In this document: positions 1 through 7,849 of the stretch, in pieces
How the letters are laid out: every line of letters starts with the position of its first letter
How positions within the stretch are numbered: the stretch's first letter is position 1
Translations under genes and position numbers: made by a program
The notes under the pieces: model-generated
The model's input: the letters and a program-made list of their open reading frames with translations, nothing else
What the model was told of the DNA's origin: nothing
Database searches by the model: none
Assembly: GCA_002350725.1 (NCBI GenBank)
Contig: DEFJ01000016.1
Location: 1-32,897 of the forward strand
DNA length: 32,897 bases
Origin: Cyanobacteria bacterium UBA2855
GTDB lineage: Bacteria > Cyanobacteriota > Vampirovibrionia > Gastranaerophilales > Gastranaerophilaceae
Reading direction: 5' to 3'

Positions 1-1
1 T

Positions 2-202
2 TGGAAAGCAAGACAACCGTCTCAAGCGTTCAGGCGTTACCAAGTAGGTATGGGTGATGCAATAGAATTCAAAGATTCTGAAAATACTTATTTAAATGCT
101 CAGTTGGATTACTACAACACATTGTTGCAATACAATATAAACGCCGCGGAGCTTGAAAGGGTTATAGGAGCTCCTATTCAGGAATTAAATGAAAGTTTAT
201 AA
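2..202 (+). CDS. TolC-family outer membrane efflux protein, C-terminal fragment
   Basis: The window opens inside a reading frame that runs 66 codons to a TAA. The visible residues include GMGDAIEFKDSENTYLNAQ and later YNINAAELERVIGAPI. This is the pattern of the last periplasmic helical hairpin and final strand of TolC/OEP proteins: a conserved G-x-x-D/E-x-x-E-A-like turn, then a Y-x-x-L-x-x-Y-x-x-A-x-x-x-L helix ending in a short G-x-P. Members form the outer-membrane channel of tripartite exporters and type I secretion. Only the C-terminus is present, so start, length and operon partners are unknown. The family call is good; the substrate cannot be inferred. Confidence 0.7.
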   Translation, partial: WKARQPSQAFRRYQVGMGDAIEFKDSENTYLNAQLDYYNTLLQYNINAAELERVIGAPIQELNESL

Positions 203-244
203 GTAAATTAAAGCTTACAAAATTCAAATATTACTGATAAAATC

Positions 245-272
245 TTGACAATGACCTTTTATTATGTAGAAT
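245..272 (+). promoter_or_regulatory. Promoter of tRNA-Ser
   Basis: A perfect -35 box TTGACA (245-250) and a -10 box TAGAAT (267-272) are separated by 16 bp. The predicted transcription start near 279 lies about 20 nt before the tRNA 5' end, a normal tRNA leader length. Confidence 0.75.
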
Positions 273-297
273 TAAGATACCAAAGAGAAATTGTTTT

Positions 298-387
298 GGA
301 GGAGTGCCAGAGCGGTTGATCGGAGCGGTCTTGAAAACCGTCGTACGTGCGAGCGTACCGTGGGTTCGAATCCCACCTCCTCCTCCA
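298..387 (+). tRNA. tRNA-Ser (anticodon UGA)
   Basis: This is a class II tRNA with a 7-bp acceptor stem GGAGGAG (298-304) pairing with CTCCTCC (377-383). The anticodon loop CTTGAAA gives UGA. A long variable arm (GTACG pairing with CGTAC) marks it as serine. The T arm is GTGGG-TTCGAAT-CCCAC (360-376), and the CCA end is encoded at 385-387. The base before CCA, position 73, reads T (384), whereas bacterial tRNA-Ser usually carries G there. The D stem is imperfect. It reads UCN codons, chiefly UCA. Confidence 0.93.
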
Positions 388-390
388 TTT

Positions 391-424
391 AAAAAGCCCA
401 AACCACAAAGGTTTCGGGCTTTTC
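391..424 (+). terminator. Rho-independent terminator after tRNA-Ser
   Basis: A stem AAGCCC-AAACC (394-404) pairs with GGTTT-c-GGGCTT (410-421) around a 5-nt loop, followed by a short T run. It begins 7 nt after the tRNA CCA end. Confidence 0.8.
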
Positions 425-485
425 TTATTATAAATCTTGGACATCTGGTACCTTTTTTCAGGCCATTTGGTCGGAAGGGGTAAAT

Positions 486-520
486 GTCATTGCGAGGGCG
501 AAAGCCCGAAGCAATCCAGC
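486..520. repeat. Intergenic palindromic repeat (CATTGCGAG...GAAGCAATCC type)
   Basis: The element reads GTCATTGCGAG, then GGGC-GAAA-GCCC, then GAAGCAATCCAGC. It folds as an outer ATTGC/GCAAT stem and an inner GGGC/GCCC stem capped by a GAAA tetraloop. Elements with these same arms are known as dispersed intergenic repeats in many unrelated bacteria. No second copy is seen in this window. Confidence 0.6.
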
Positions 521-642
521 TTTTGCGGATTAAATAATGTCGGAATTTGTTTGATTTAAAATGTCCGAAAAGTCCGATTTTGTTAACATAAATGTCCGCA
601 AATTTGCACTTTTTGTTCAATTATTTGCGCTCATAAGTATTT

Positions 643-667
643 GTCGGGTTAAAAACCCAACCTACCC
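643..667. repeat. Short palindromic repeat (GGGTT-AAA-AACCC)
   Basis: GTCGGGTTAAAAACCCAACC followed by TACCC holds a 5-bp stem GGGTT/AACCC with a 3-nt loop. Similar 'gtaggttgggtt...aacccaac' words occur as dispersed repeats in other genomes. It lies 120 bp from the first palindrome, so the two may be parts of one composite element. Confidence 0.4.
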
Positions 668-737
668 ACTCACGAATCGATTGTAATCCGTACAAAAAAA
701 CTAATGCCAATCTACAAGCCACAAAGCCTGATAACTG

Positions 738-1070
738 TTATTCATTTATATTCCAAATAGAAGTCCCTTTATTTTTATTTAAGGCTTTATTAAACATTAA
801 AACAAATTTTTCTGCTTGTTTTATTAAGGGTGAATTTTCGATTTTGTTTTCAGATTCTTGTGTAATTTGAGAAATTTTATCTATAGCCTTAAAATTTTTC
901 ACCCCGCCTTCGTGTTCAAAAATTCCAACTAAAAATCTATCCGATTTTAATGAATCTTCACGCATTGCAATTCCAAGTTTCCCCTGTTGTGATGCAATTA
1001 TATTTATACCTTTATCATGCCAATATTTTACAAATTTTTGTACTTCAAAATTATGAACAAATTCTTGCAA
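738..1070 (-). CDS. Hypothetical protein, possibly with a decayed 5' end
   Basis: I do not recognise this family. The frame gives 110 residues from a TTG codon at 1070. It is soluble and Lys/Asn-rich, with no membrane segment. Same-frame sequence upstream stays open to a TAA at 1149-1151 and reads NKVSNYNTSFQTLKID, then TPKSWDGKL. That resembles the Asn-rich 'xSFxx' starts of other proteins here (1163, 10721, 19417). However, this extension contains no ATG, GTG or TTG; its first codon is ATA (1146-1148). Either translation starts at the internal TTG, preceded by GGATGG, or the original ATG was lost. The head-to-head neighbour at 1163 leaves almost no space for a promoter. Confidence 0.45.
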   Translation of the reverse strand: MQEFVHNFEVQKFVKYWHDKGINIIASQQGKLGIAMREDSLKSDRFLVGIFEHEGGVKNFKAIDKISQITQESENKIENSPLIKQAEKFVLMFNKALNKNKGTSIWNINE

Positions 1071-1162
1071 AAGCTTTCCATCCCATGATTTTGGCGTATC
1101 AATTTTTAATGTTTGAAAAGATGTATTATAGTTACTTACCTTATTTATTTAGGGGTATTTAT

Positions 1163-1804
1163 ATGAAAATTTATGCAATTTCTGAAAACAGGTATTACAA
1201 TCGCAACGGGATTTATCCTGCTGTTAAGTGCAATAAAATTCAAAACACACCATCTTTTTCCGGTAATTATGAACGGATGATGGACAATGTGTTGAGAAGA
1301 GATTTATTAACCAAAGCTGATGTTGAAGGTGCTATGAAAGATCTGTTTTTTGCTTCAATTGAAGAGAAAAATATTACGAAATCCCCTTTTTATCCGTTGG
1401 TTTCCGAGTGGCTTGCATCAAAAGGTACGTATCTTGTAGAAGAATTATGTAAACCAATTGCAAAAGTTCTCCCTGATTTAAGGGATATAATTTTTCAAGC
1501 TCAAGAAGGAATGATTCCTATTGTTAAAAAGGGTGATGAAGGCTTAATTTATATATCAAATTTAGGAAAACACGGTTTTTGGAATACAATCTTTGAAAGA
1601 GAATCTGCAACAAACGATACGAAAGTTATATTTTCTGCTAAAAGCGGTAATTTTGAAATCGGTACGAATAAAAAAGGTAAACTTACCTCTGAACAGTATA
1701 TGGAATCAGGTTATTGGGTCGAAAATACCTACAATATGATTTTGGGTGACAGAATTGCCCAGAAAACGGGAGATGCCTCTGAGCCGATTGTGCCTGTATG
1801 GTAA
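1163..1804 (+). CDS. Hypothetical protein with N-terminal SFSG motif
   Basis: A 213-residue protein of unknown function. The ATG at 1163 is chosen because AGGGG lies at 1151-1155, 7 nt upstream; the longer open frame upstream has no ribosome site. The N-terminus MKIYAISENRYYNRNG is followed by a NTPSFSGNY motif, then a mainly helical part (EDVEGAM-like, ending near residue 115) and a mixed C-terminal part with GDEGLIYISNLGKHGFWN. There is no signal peptide or membrane helix. The motif matches the small-protein starts elsewhere in the window, suggesting a lineage-specific family. It sits alone between a divergent hypothetical gene and a CDF transporter. Confidence 0.7.
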   Translation: MKIYAISENRYYNRNGIYPAVKCNKIQNTPSFSGNYERMMDNVLRRDLLTKADVEGAMKDLFFASIEEKNITKSPFYPLVSEWLASKGTYLVEELCKPIAKVLPDLRDIIFQAQEGMIPIVKKGDEGLIYISNLGKHGFWNTIFERESATNDTKVIFSAKSGNFEIGTNKKGKLTSEQYMESGYWVENTYNMILGDRIAQKTGDASEPIVPVW

Positions 1805-1908
1805 AATTCGTTTCCTTTAATTTTTATTTAATACTAATTTTTACTTTTACAATTGTGTCATGTTATTAGTTATGTGCTAAAATGAAAATTGACTAACGGG
1901 GTGTTTTT

Positions 1909-2814
1909 ATGGACATGGATAAAAGAAAAAAGTTTGCGGCCTGTTTATCTATTGCTTCAAACATTATATTGACTCTGTTAAAGCTAATTGCCGGTTTTGT
2001 ATCGGGAAGTATAAGTATTATTTCTGAGGCAATTCATTCTGTCAGTGATTTTTTAGCATCTATTTTGACTTATTTTTCCGTAATGAAATCTTCGCAACCT
2101 GCTGATGGAGACCATCCCTACGGGCATGGTAAATATGAGGATATGGCAGGTTTTATTGAAGGTTTATTAATAGTTTTTGCAGCGATTTTTATTATATTTA
2201 AGTCAGTAAAAAATATTATATTTAAAATCCCTATGGATGTTGAAAATAATATAGGGATATTTGTAATGTTAATTGCTGTAGTTATGAATATTATTGTAAG
2301 TTCTCACCTGTTTAGAGTTGCAAAAGAATCAAATTCGGTATCTTTATATGCCGATGGGGAACACTTGAGAACTGACATTTATTCTTCGCTTGGCATTATG
2401 TTTGGGTTGATGTTGATAAAAATTACAGGCTATGCAATATTAGACCCTATTATCGCTATTCTTGTTGCTGCTTTTATTTATAGGGCAGGATATTCTATTT
2501 CCAAAAAATCATTTCGACGCTTGATGGATTATTCTTTACCGGATGAAGATATTGAAAAAATTGAAAAAATTATAACAGATTTTCCATCAGCTGCTACTCT
2601 AAAAAAACACAGTATAAAGGCTCGCCAAACAGGTCCGTCAAAAGATATTGATTTAATTCTTCAGTTTCCGGGAGAAACTCCTATCTGTGAATGTCATAAA
2701 GTCTGTGATGAAATAGAAAAAAGAATTCAAGCAATCTATACAAACAGTTCAATTTCAATTCATTCAGAGCCCGTTTGCTATAAAGGTGATTGCCAAAGCT
2801 ATTGCAGAAAGTAG
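1909..2814 (+). CDS. Cation diffusion facilitator (CDF) metal transporter
   Basis: A 301-residue inner-membrane divalent metal/proton antiporter of the FieF/CzcD family. Metal-site residues are visible as H43-x3-D47 in the second helix (SEAIHSVSD) and H152-x3-D156 in the fifth (EHLRTD). The loop HPYGHGKYE after helix 2 is also typical. A cytoplasmic C-terminal ferredoxin-like domain follows, from about residue 205. His rather than Asp at the first helix-2 position is commonly found in zinc-type members, so Zn export is a reasonable inference. The tail is Cys-rich (CYKGDCQSYC), which may add a metal site. Two in-frame ATGs (codons 1 and 3) are possible. CGGGGTG lies upstream. The gene converges on manC with one base between stops and no terminator. 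Confidence 0.9.
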   Translation: MDMDKRKKFAACLSIASNIILTLLKLIAGFVSGSISIISEAIHSVSDFLASILTYFSVMKSSQPADGDHPYGHGKYEDMAGFIEGLLIVFAAIFIIFKSVKNIIFKIPMDVENNIGIFVMLIAVVMNIIVSSHLFRVAKESNSVSLYADGEHLRTDIYSSLGIMFGLMLIKITGYAILDPIIAILVAAFIYRAGYSISKKSFRRLMDYSLPDEDIEKIEKIITDFPSAATLKKHSIKARQTGPSKDIDLILQFPGETPICECHKVCDEIEKRIQAIYTNSSISIHSEPVCYKGDCQSYCRK

Positions 2815-2815
2815 A

Positions 2816-4207
2816 TTATACCCTGCCATAGCAATCTTCATAGCGGATGATGTCGTCTTCTGAGATATAGTCGCCTTTTTGAACTTCAATAATCTTTAAT
2901 TCTTCATCATAAGGGTTTTGTAAAGAATGTTTAGCCCCTAGCGGTATATCTATGCTATCGCCGGCATTAACATCATATTCTTTTCCCTCAAGCAATACTA
3001 AAGCTTTTCCTTCAAGAACAACCCAATGTTCGGAGCGGTGGTTGTGAGATTGTACGGACAATTTATGCTTAGGTAATACGCAAATTGTTTTGGTCAGATA
3101 ACCTTCTCCGCCGTTCATGCAAGTGTAGTATCCCCAAGGTCGGAATACTGTTTTATGTAGTTTCGTAATTCCGCTTTCCGTTGTTTTTAATTTTTCATAT
3201 AAATTTTTGACATTTTGTGAATCATTAATGTCGCATGCCATAATTGCATCTTCTGTTTCTACCAGGATAATATTTTCTAAACCTGATACTGCAACAATTT
3301 CTTTCTGCGAATAGATAAATGAATTTTTAACGTTATCAATAATAACTTTGCCCGTAAGCACATTACCATTTTCGTCTTTATCTTTTACGTCATAAATAGA
3401 TTTCCAAGAGCCTACATCTTTCCAATCGGATTTTAATTCTACAAGGGCTATATTATCTGCCTTTTCCATTATCGCATAATCGATTGAGATATTTGGCATT
3501 GTTTCATATACTGTATAATTTATTTGTGTTCCCTGTGAGTAATCAATATTTTTTATGTTATCGATGATTTGAGGCATATATTTTTTGTAAGCTTCCACAA
3601 ATACTGAAATCTTACCTATAAAAATTCCGCTATTCCAATAGTAATCACCGGTTGAAAAATACTGTTGAGCATCTTGGCTATCAGGCTTTTCTACAAATTT
3701 ATCGACTTTATAACCGCATGATATAGCATCACCTGTTTTAATATAGCCATATGCAGTTTCCGGATAATCCGGTCTTACGCCAAGAGTCACGATATAGCCG
3801 TCTTTTGCAATCATGTATGCTTGCTCAATTGCATTTTTGAAGGAAGTAATATCTTTTATGATATGGTCTGACGGCAAGATTAAGACAATATCATTTTCGT
3901 CACTTTGGGTTTGTATAAAATATTCAATTGCAGAAGCTATTGCAGGTGCAGTATTTTTTACTAATGGTTCCCCAATAACAATATTGTTTTTATCAATATT
4001 GTTAAGTTGCAGTTTTATATTTGTGTACTGTTTTACATTAGTAACAGTGACAATATCTGATGGGTTTGCAAAATGGCAAGTTCTGTTAAATGTTTCTTGC
4101 AGTAAACTTTCATTTTTATCAAGTGATAAAAATTGTTTCGGATATTCTTCCCGTGAGAGCGGCCATAATCTGCTGCCCGAACCGCCTGCAAGTATTATAC
4201 TCTTCAT
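2816..4207 (-). CDS. manC: Mannose-1-phosphate guanylyltransferase / mannose-6-phosphate isomerase
   Basis: A 463-residue bifunctional type II enzyme (ManC/AlgA/CpsB). It makes GDP-mannose from Man-1-P and GTP and interconverts Fru-6-P and Man-6-P. The nucleotidyltransferase signature is at residues 6-27 (LAGGSGSRLWPLSREEYPKQ), with FVEKPD near residue 170. The C-terminal cupin isomerase domain is complete (HNHRSEHWVVLEG ... GDSIDIPLGAKHSLQNP). Length is close to the family norm of 470-480. The ATG is preceded by GAGGTTAGGG. The product feeds mannose- or fucose-containing surface glycans, matching the GT2 enzyme and ABC exporter further on. It is divergent from the GH35 gene across a 118-bp spacer. 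Confidence 0.95.
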   Translation of the reverse strand: MKSIILAGGSGSRLWPLSREEYPKQFLSLDKNESLLQETFNRTCHFANPSDIVTVTNVKQYTNIKLQLNNIDKNNIVIGEPLVKNTAPAIASAIEYFIQTQSDENDIVLILPSDHIIKDITSFKNAIEQAYMIAKDGYIVTLGVRPDYPETAYGYIKTGDAISCGYKVDKFVEKPDSQDAQQYFSTGDYYWNSGIFIGKISVFVEAYKKYMPQIIDNIKNIDYSQGTQINYTVYETMPNISIDYAIMEKADNIALVELKSDWKDVGSWKSIYDVKDKDENGNVLTGKVIIDNVKNSFIYSQKEIVAVSGLENIILVETEDAIMACDINDSQNVKNLYEKLKTTESGITKLHKTVFRPWGYYTCMNGGEGYLTKTICVLPKHKLSVQSHNHRSEHWVVLEGKALVLLEGKEYDVNAGDSIDIPLGAKHSLQNPYDEELKIIEVQKGDYISEDDIIRYEDCYGRV

Positions 4208-4290
4208 CCCTAACCTCTTTTTTTATAATGACAAGTATAATTTTATCATCAGAAATTGTTTTTCGCAAGTTAAATTCATACTTAATGAAT

Positions 4291-4318
4291 TTGACCGTAT
4301 TATAAAAATCCGTACAAT
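4291..4318 (+). promoter_or_regulatory. Promoter of the GH35 gene; predicts a leaderless mRNA
   Basis: TTGACC (4291-4296), a 16-bp spacer and TACAAT (4313-4318). Only 7 nt separate the -10 box from the ATG at 4326, so transcription should start at or next to the start codon. No Shine-Dalgarno sequence precedes the ATG. Confidence 0.65.
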
Positions 4319-4325
4319 AGTAAAT

Positions 4326-6743
4326 ATGAATATAACATATGATAAATATTCCTTAATTGTAGATGGTAAAAGAGTTTTTATAAAAAGTGGAGCCTTTCAT
4401 TATTTTAGAACTCCCGGTGAGGAAATGGCGCGTGACAGATTTTTTAAAATGAAATCCGGAGGCTATAATACCGTAGATATTTATTTTAATTGGAATTATC
4501 ATAGTGCAAAACCCTCAGAGTATGATTTTAGCGGAATAAAAGATGTAAGGAAAGTGTTGCAGGCTGCAAAGGATGCGGGATTGTTTGTAATAGCTCGTCC
4601 GGGACCTTTTATAAATGCAGAAGTTAATGCAGGTGGTTTACCGTTTTGGCTTTTAAAAATGGAAGATGTAGTTCCCCGAAACAGGATAGGTACGGAATAT
4701 AAATATTCCCCTAAATATATGAAATATATTGCTCAATGGTATGACCAAATTATTCCTATAATTAATGAGTTTGATAATGTAATTCTCTTTCAGATAGAAA
4801 ACGAATATGCTACAGACACTATGGAAGAAGAGTATATGAGAGAGTTATATAAAATGGCGAGGGATAGAGGAGTAACTTGTCCTATTTTCCATAATGATGC
4901 TTATTTTGCAGGATTATGGGCGGATTGTGTTGATATTTATGCACTGGATTTGTACCCGTATATAAACCCTAATCAAAATTGGCGGCAGGATAATTTTTGT
5001 TTCGATACTTTGGATAATGTAGAGGAAATATTTCGTTCCGCAAAAGCATCTTCACCGCCGTTTATTGCGGAAATGCAATCGGGTTGGTTTGATAAATGGG
5101 ACGGTTCAGGATATAGCCATATAAGAGAAGCGTTGGGGGATGAACATATTAATATAATGACAAAAACAGCTTTATCTCAAGGGGTGACGCTTTTTAACCA
5201 TTACATGACTGTTGGGGGTACGAACTGGGGAGATTTAGCTTGTGATGAAGTTTATACAAGTTATGAGTTTACAGCGCCCATAGATGAATTTGGCGTTTTG
5301 CAGAATAATTTTTTCAAGGCTAAAGAAATAAATTATTTTTTGGATTCGTTTGATTTTACTTGCACTGAACCTAAGGATTTTGAATTTTATCAAGAGAATA
5401 TTTATTCAAAATTAAGGTATGATAATATAAATAACTGTGATTGGTTATTTTTACGCAATCTTAATCAAGAGATAACTGATGTGAATTTACCAAACGGTAA
5501 AGTTCTGAAATTTGCGCCGTATGATATGAAAATATGCCCTATAAATTTGGATTTATATGGTTGTAAAATTGAGTTTTCGGATGTGGAAATTTTTGCAAGA
5601 CTAAAAAATGAAACAGAAGAAGCTATCTTTCTTATAGCAGATAAAAATGCAAAATTGTATCTGGATAATGGAGAAATAATTTCCGGAGAGCAAAAAGATT
5701 ACAAAAAATATGAATATGTACGTAACGGCAAAAAAACTCAGTTTATATTTATAACTAAGTCCCTTGCGAACAGAAGTTGGTTTATGGGTGATAGAATTAT
5801 TTTTAATGCAGATTATGTCCTGCCAAACGGTGCCGTTGCGGTTGATAAGAATACTGAAATTGCTTATTTTGATTTAGAATATAAATTCGGAAAGAAAAAT
5901 TGTATAGTTAATGCTTTTTCAGATACTGCCAGAGCTATTGCGTTAGAAATTTCAGATGTCGAATTTTGTTCTCCCGAAATTGATACTGATTATGATTATT
6001 CTAATTGGAAGAAGATTAGCGAAAAAACAGATGCATTTTCTTGTGATATTTATGATGAATTTATTTGGTATAAGGCTAGAGTACCAAATACTATAACCGA
6101 AATTACCCTGAGCGCAAGACATCTTTTTGCTGTTTATATAAACGGTAAGGAAGTTATAAACAGAAACAGTTATAAGTTAGAAAAATTGCAGGAAGTTCCG
6201 GAAACTATTTCTGTACCTCTCAATAAAAATATCCTTGTTAAATCAGAAAATGAATTAACAATTCTTGTACAAAATCTCGGATTTGATAAAGGATTTTCAG
6301 GTGATACAAATAGCCCAAGAGGGCTTGTATCTTTTGAAACTACTCCTAAGATGCCTGTAGAGTTCTTTGTTAGAGATAAATTATCTATAGAACATACTAA
6401 AAAGTATGAAAGTGAAAATCCCTATCTGGCAAAGATTTCTGCGGAATTTGATGTTGATATAAGAAAAGATGTATTTTTTGCTAAGTATATTTCATTTGAA
6501 AATTTTAGGTGTAGACGAGCAACCATATATCTAAACGGTGTTAAAATCGGACGATATATAAAAAGACGTAATGTACAGGAAAAATTTTATCTGATAAATG
6601 AATTTTTAAAACCTCATAATAAGTTGGATATTGTTGTTTGGGAAAAAGAACGAAATATAAAATCCAATTGGGACTTTAAATCTGATTTAAAAAATGTTAT
6701 AATATTATTAGGTACATTTAAAACCTGTCAGTTATTTAAATAA
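4326..6743 (+). CDS. Glycoside hydrolase family 35 beta-galactosidase-like enzyme
   Basis: An 805-residue GH35 enzyme, expected to release terminal beta-galactose. The (beta/alpha)8 domain occupies about residues 1-330. The acid/base glutamate is E160 in FQIENEYA, where most relatives have ENEYG. The nucleophile is E249 in FIAEMQSGWFDKWDG. GGTNWGD and EFTAPIDEFG follow. The C-terminal half should hold the beta-sandwich domains, with a jelly-roll near residues 640-790. No signal peptide is present, so it acts in the cytoplasm on imported oligosaccharides. The ATG at 4326 is chosen because the family starts here; the open frame further upstream runs antisense through manC. There is no ribosome site (see promoter). 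The gene at 6757 follows after 13 nt, probably in one transcript. No sugar transporter is adjacent. Confidence 0.9.
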   Translation: MNITYDKYSLIVDGKRVFIKSGAFHYFRTPGEEMARDRFFKMKSGGYNTVDIYFNWNYHSAKPSEYDFSGIKDVRKVLQAAKDAGLFVIARPGPFINAEVNAGGLPFWLLKMEDVVPRNRIGTEYKYSPKYMKYIAQWYDQIIPIINEFDNVILFQIENEYATDTMEEEYMRELYKMARDRGVTCPIFHNDAYFAGLWADCVDIYALDLYPYINPNQNWRQDNFCFDTLDNVEEIFRSAKASSPPFIAEMQSGWFDKWDGSGYSHIREALGDEHINIMTKTALSQGVTLFNHYMTVGGTNWGDLACDEVYTSYEFTAPIDEFGVLQNNFFKAKEINYFLDSFDFTCTEPKDFEFYQENIYSKLRYDNINNCDWLFLRNLNQEITDVNLPNGKVLKFAPYDMKICPINLDLYGCKIEFSDVEIFARLKNETEEAIFLIADKNAKLYLDNGEIISGEQKDYKKYEYVRNGKKTQFIFITKSLANRSWFMGDRIIFNADYVLPNGAVAVDKNTEIAYFDLEYKFGKKNCIVNAFSDTARAIALEISDVEFCSPEIDTDYDYSNWKKISEKTDAFSCDIYDEFIWYKARVPNTITEITLSARHLFAVYINGKEVINRNSYKLEKLQEVPETISVPLNKNILVKSENELTILVQNLGFDKGFSGDTNSPRGLVSFETTPKMPVEFFVRDKLSIEHTKKYESENPYLAKISAEFDVDIRKDVFFAKYISFENFRCRRATIYLNGVKIGRYIKRRNVQEKFYLINEFLKPHNKLDIVVWEKERNIKSNWDFKSDLKNVIILLGTFKTCQLFK

Positions 6744-6756
6744 GAAAGGTCTTAAT

Positions 6757-7122
6757 ATGGTTGTCGTTCCGGAATTTTTAATCAGAAGAATTTATCAAAA
6801 GGGTTCTTTAAAGAAAACAGATAACGGTGCCAGTTTAGATTTAAAAAACGTCTTGGGACCGGGATTTATAAGCGGATTTAATTATGTAAAAATTAATGAT
6901 GTAGTTTATGATGCATCAAAGGTAAAATTTATCACAAACGGAAAGGAAATTGCGGGGGTTGAGGTTTCTGAAGAAAATCCTATTGCTTTTCGTTTAGGAC
7001 AAACAGGGACCTTAATTATGACAGGTAAAGAAAGCGTTGTTGATGGTAACAATAAAATTGTCATAGAAGTAATGAATCCCGAAGCCGGCAAAGTTCAATT
7101 ATCTGTTGATGATATTGTGTAG
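6757..7122 (+). CDS. Small conserved-looking hypothetical protein
   Basis: A 121-residue protein I cannot assign. GAAAGG lies 7 nt before the ATG. It begins MVVVPEFLIRRIYQKGSLKK and then alternates short hydrophobic strands and turns (LGPGFISGFNYVKIND, FRLGQTGTLIMTG, KIVIEVMNPEAGKVQLSV). This suggests an all-beta fold with no signal peptide or membrane segment. It is 13 nt after the GH35 gene and presumably cotranscribed, so a link to sugar metabolism is possible but unproven. It converges on the dipeptidase gene with 5 nt between stops. Confidence 0.7.
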   Translation: MVVVPEFLIRRIYQKGSLKKTDNGASLDLKNVLGPGFISGFNYVKINDVVYDASKVKFITNGKEIAGVEVSEENPIAFRLGQTGTLIMTGKESVVDGNNKIVIEVMNPEAGKVQLSVDDIV

Positions 7123-7127
7123 ATTGA

Positions 7128-7805
7128 TTATTCAACATCAAAATCGAAATATGTATCCGGATATGGTTCGTTTTCCAATGTGAAATGCCACCATTCGGAA
7201 TCTATTCCTTTAAAACCTGCTTTAATCATTGCATCGTGTAAAATTTTTCTATTTTTCTTTTGTGTTTTTGTAAGTTTTTTGTAATCAGGATGGGATATTT
7301 CGCTGAACAAATCAAATGTTCCTCCCATATCAACGTATGAGCCATCTTTTTTTATGATAGTTAAATCAACAGTAGAACCTCTGGTATGACCTGATTTTTC
7401 CGCTATGTAATTACCTTTAAGCAAATCCGATTTTTTTAAATTCGGATAAAATGTTTTATCTCCGCTATCACTCGGGTTGTTAATCCATTCAACAAAATTA
7501 TATACAGCTTTTTGCGGGCGGTAAGTATCCCAAATAAGTATTCTATATCCTTGTTGTCTTAAGTCTTCGGCGGCAACAGCAAGAGCGCTTAATGCTTCTT
7601 TTGTCATATATGCCACAGGTGCTTTGTAGCCTTTGATTTGATTTCCTGTAAAATTGTTAGGTGAGTAATATCTGATATCATACGCTGCATCGTTTATAAC
7701 TGTATAGACAGGTGCGAAATCACTCTTGTCGTATGAAATTTGAGATGCAATACATGTTTGAATAAAACAAAATAGCATTAGTATAATTAATATTATTTTT
7801 CTCAT
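7128..7805 (-). CDS. Exported D-alanyl-D-alanine dipeptidase (peptidase M15D, VanX/DdpX family)
   Basis: A 225-residue zinc dipeptidase that cleaves D-Ala-D-Ala. Zinc ligands and catalytic residues are in family spacing: H140 and D147 in SGHTRGSTVDLTI, E204 and H207 in SEWWHF, and R96 in DTYRP. This matches the H-x6-D and E-x2-H of VanX. Residues 1-20 form a clear signal peptide ending at CIAS-like residues, so the enzyme is periplasmic (or a lipoprotein if C18 is used). No vanH, vanA or vanRS partner is present. A housekeeping role in recycling peptidoglycan peptides is therefore more likely than glycopeptide resistance. Confidence 0.92.
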   Translation of the reverse strand: MRKIILIILMLFCFIQTCIASQISYDKSDFAPVYTVINDAAYDIRYYSPNNFTGNQIKGYKAPVAYMTKEALSALAVAAEDLRQQGYRILIWDTYRPQKAVYNFVEWINNPSDSGDKTFYPNLKKSDLLKGNYIAEKSGHTRGSTVDLTIIKKDGSYVDMGGTFDLFSEISHPDYKKLTKTQKKNRKILHDAMIKAGFKGIDSEWWHFTLENEPYPDTYFDFDVE

Positions 7806-7849
7806 ATATTTTTCCCCTTTAGTTAACGTATATATTGACTAGAATATTG

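Larger units (their letters stand above)
425..737. other. Gene-free spacer with repeats
   Basis: No convincing coding frame is present in these 313 bases. Frames crossing the tRNA encode only the usual translated-tRNA artefact. The stretch holds two short palindromic elements (486-520 and 643-667). Between them are several copies of an ATGTCCG / GTCGGA-like word, for example near 540, 570 and 593. It looks like a landing area of degenerate repeats downstream of a tRNA gene. Confidence 0.5.

Noticed and set aside
231..620. Two minus-strand frames across tRNA-Ser (with a WDSNPRYARTYDGFQ-like string)
   Set aside because: This is the well-known artefact of translating a tRNA-Ser gene; they also span the terminator and repeat.
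3813..4325. N-terminal extension of the GH35 frame
   Set aside because: The extra 171 codons run antisense through manC and are not GH35-like; the promoter lies directly before 4326.
7128..7805. Glycopeptide-resistance (vanX) locus
   Set aside because: The family is right, but no ligase, dehydrogenase or two-component genes are nearby and the protein is exported, which fits recycling rather than resistance.
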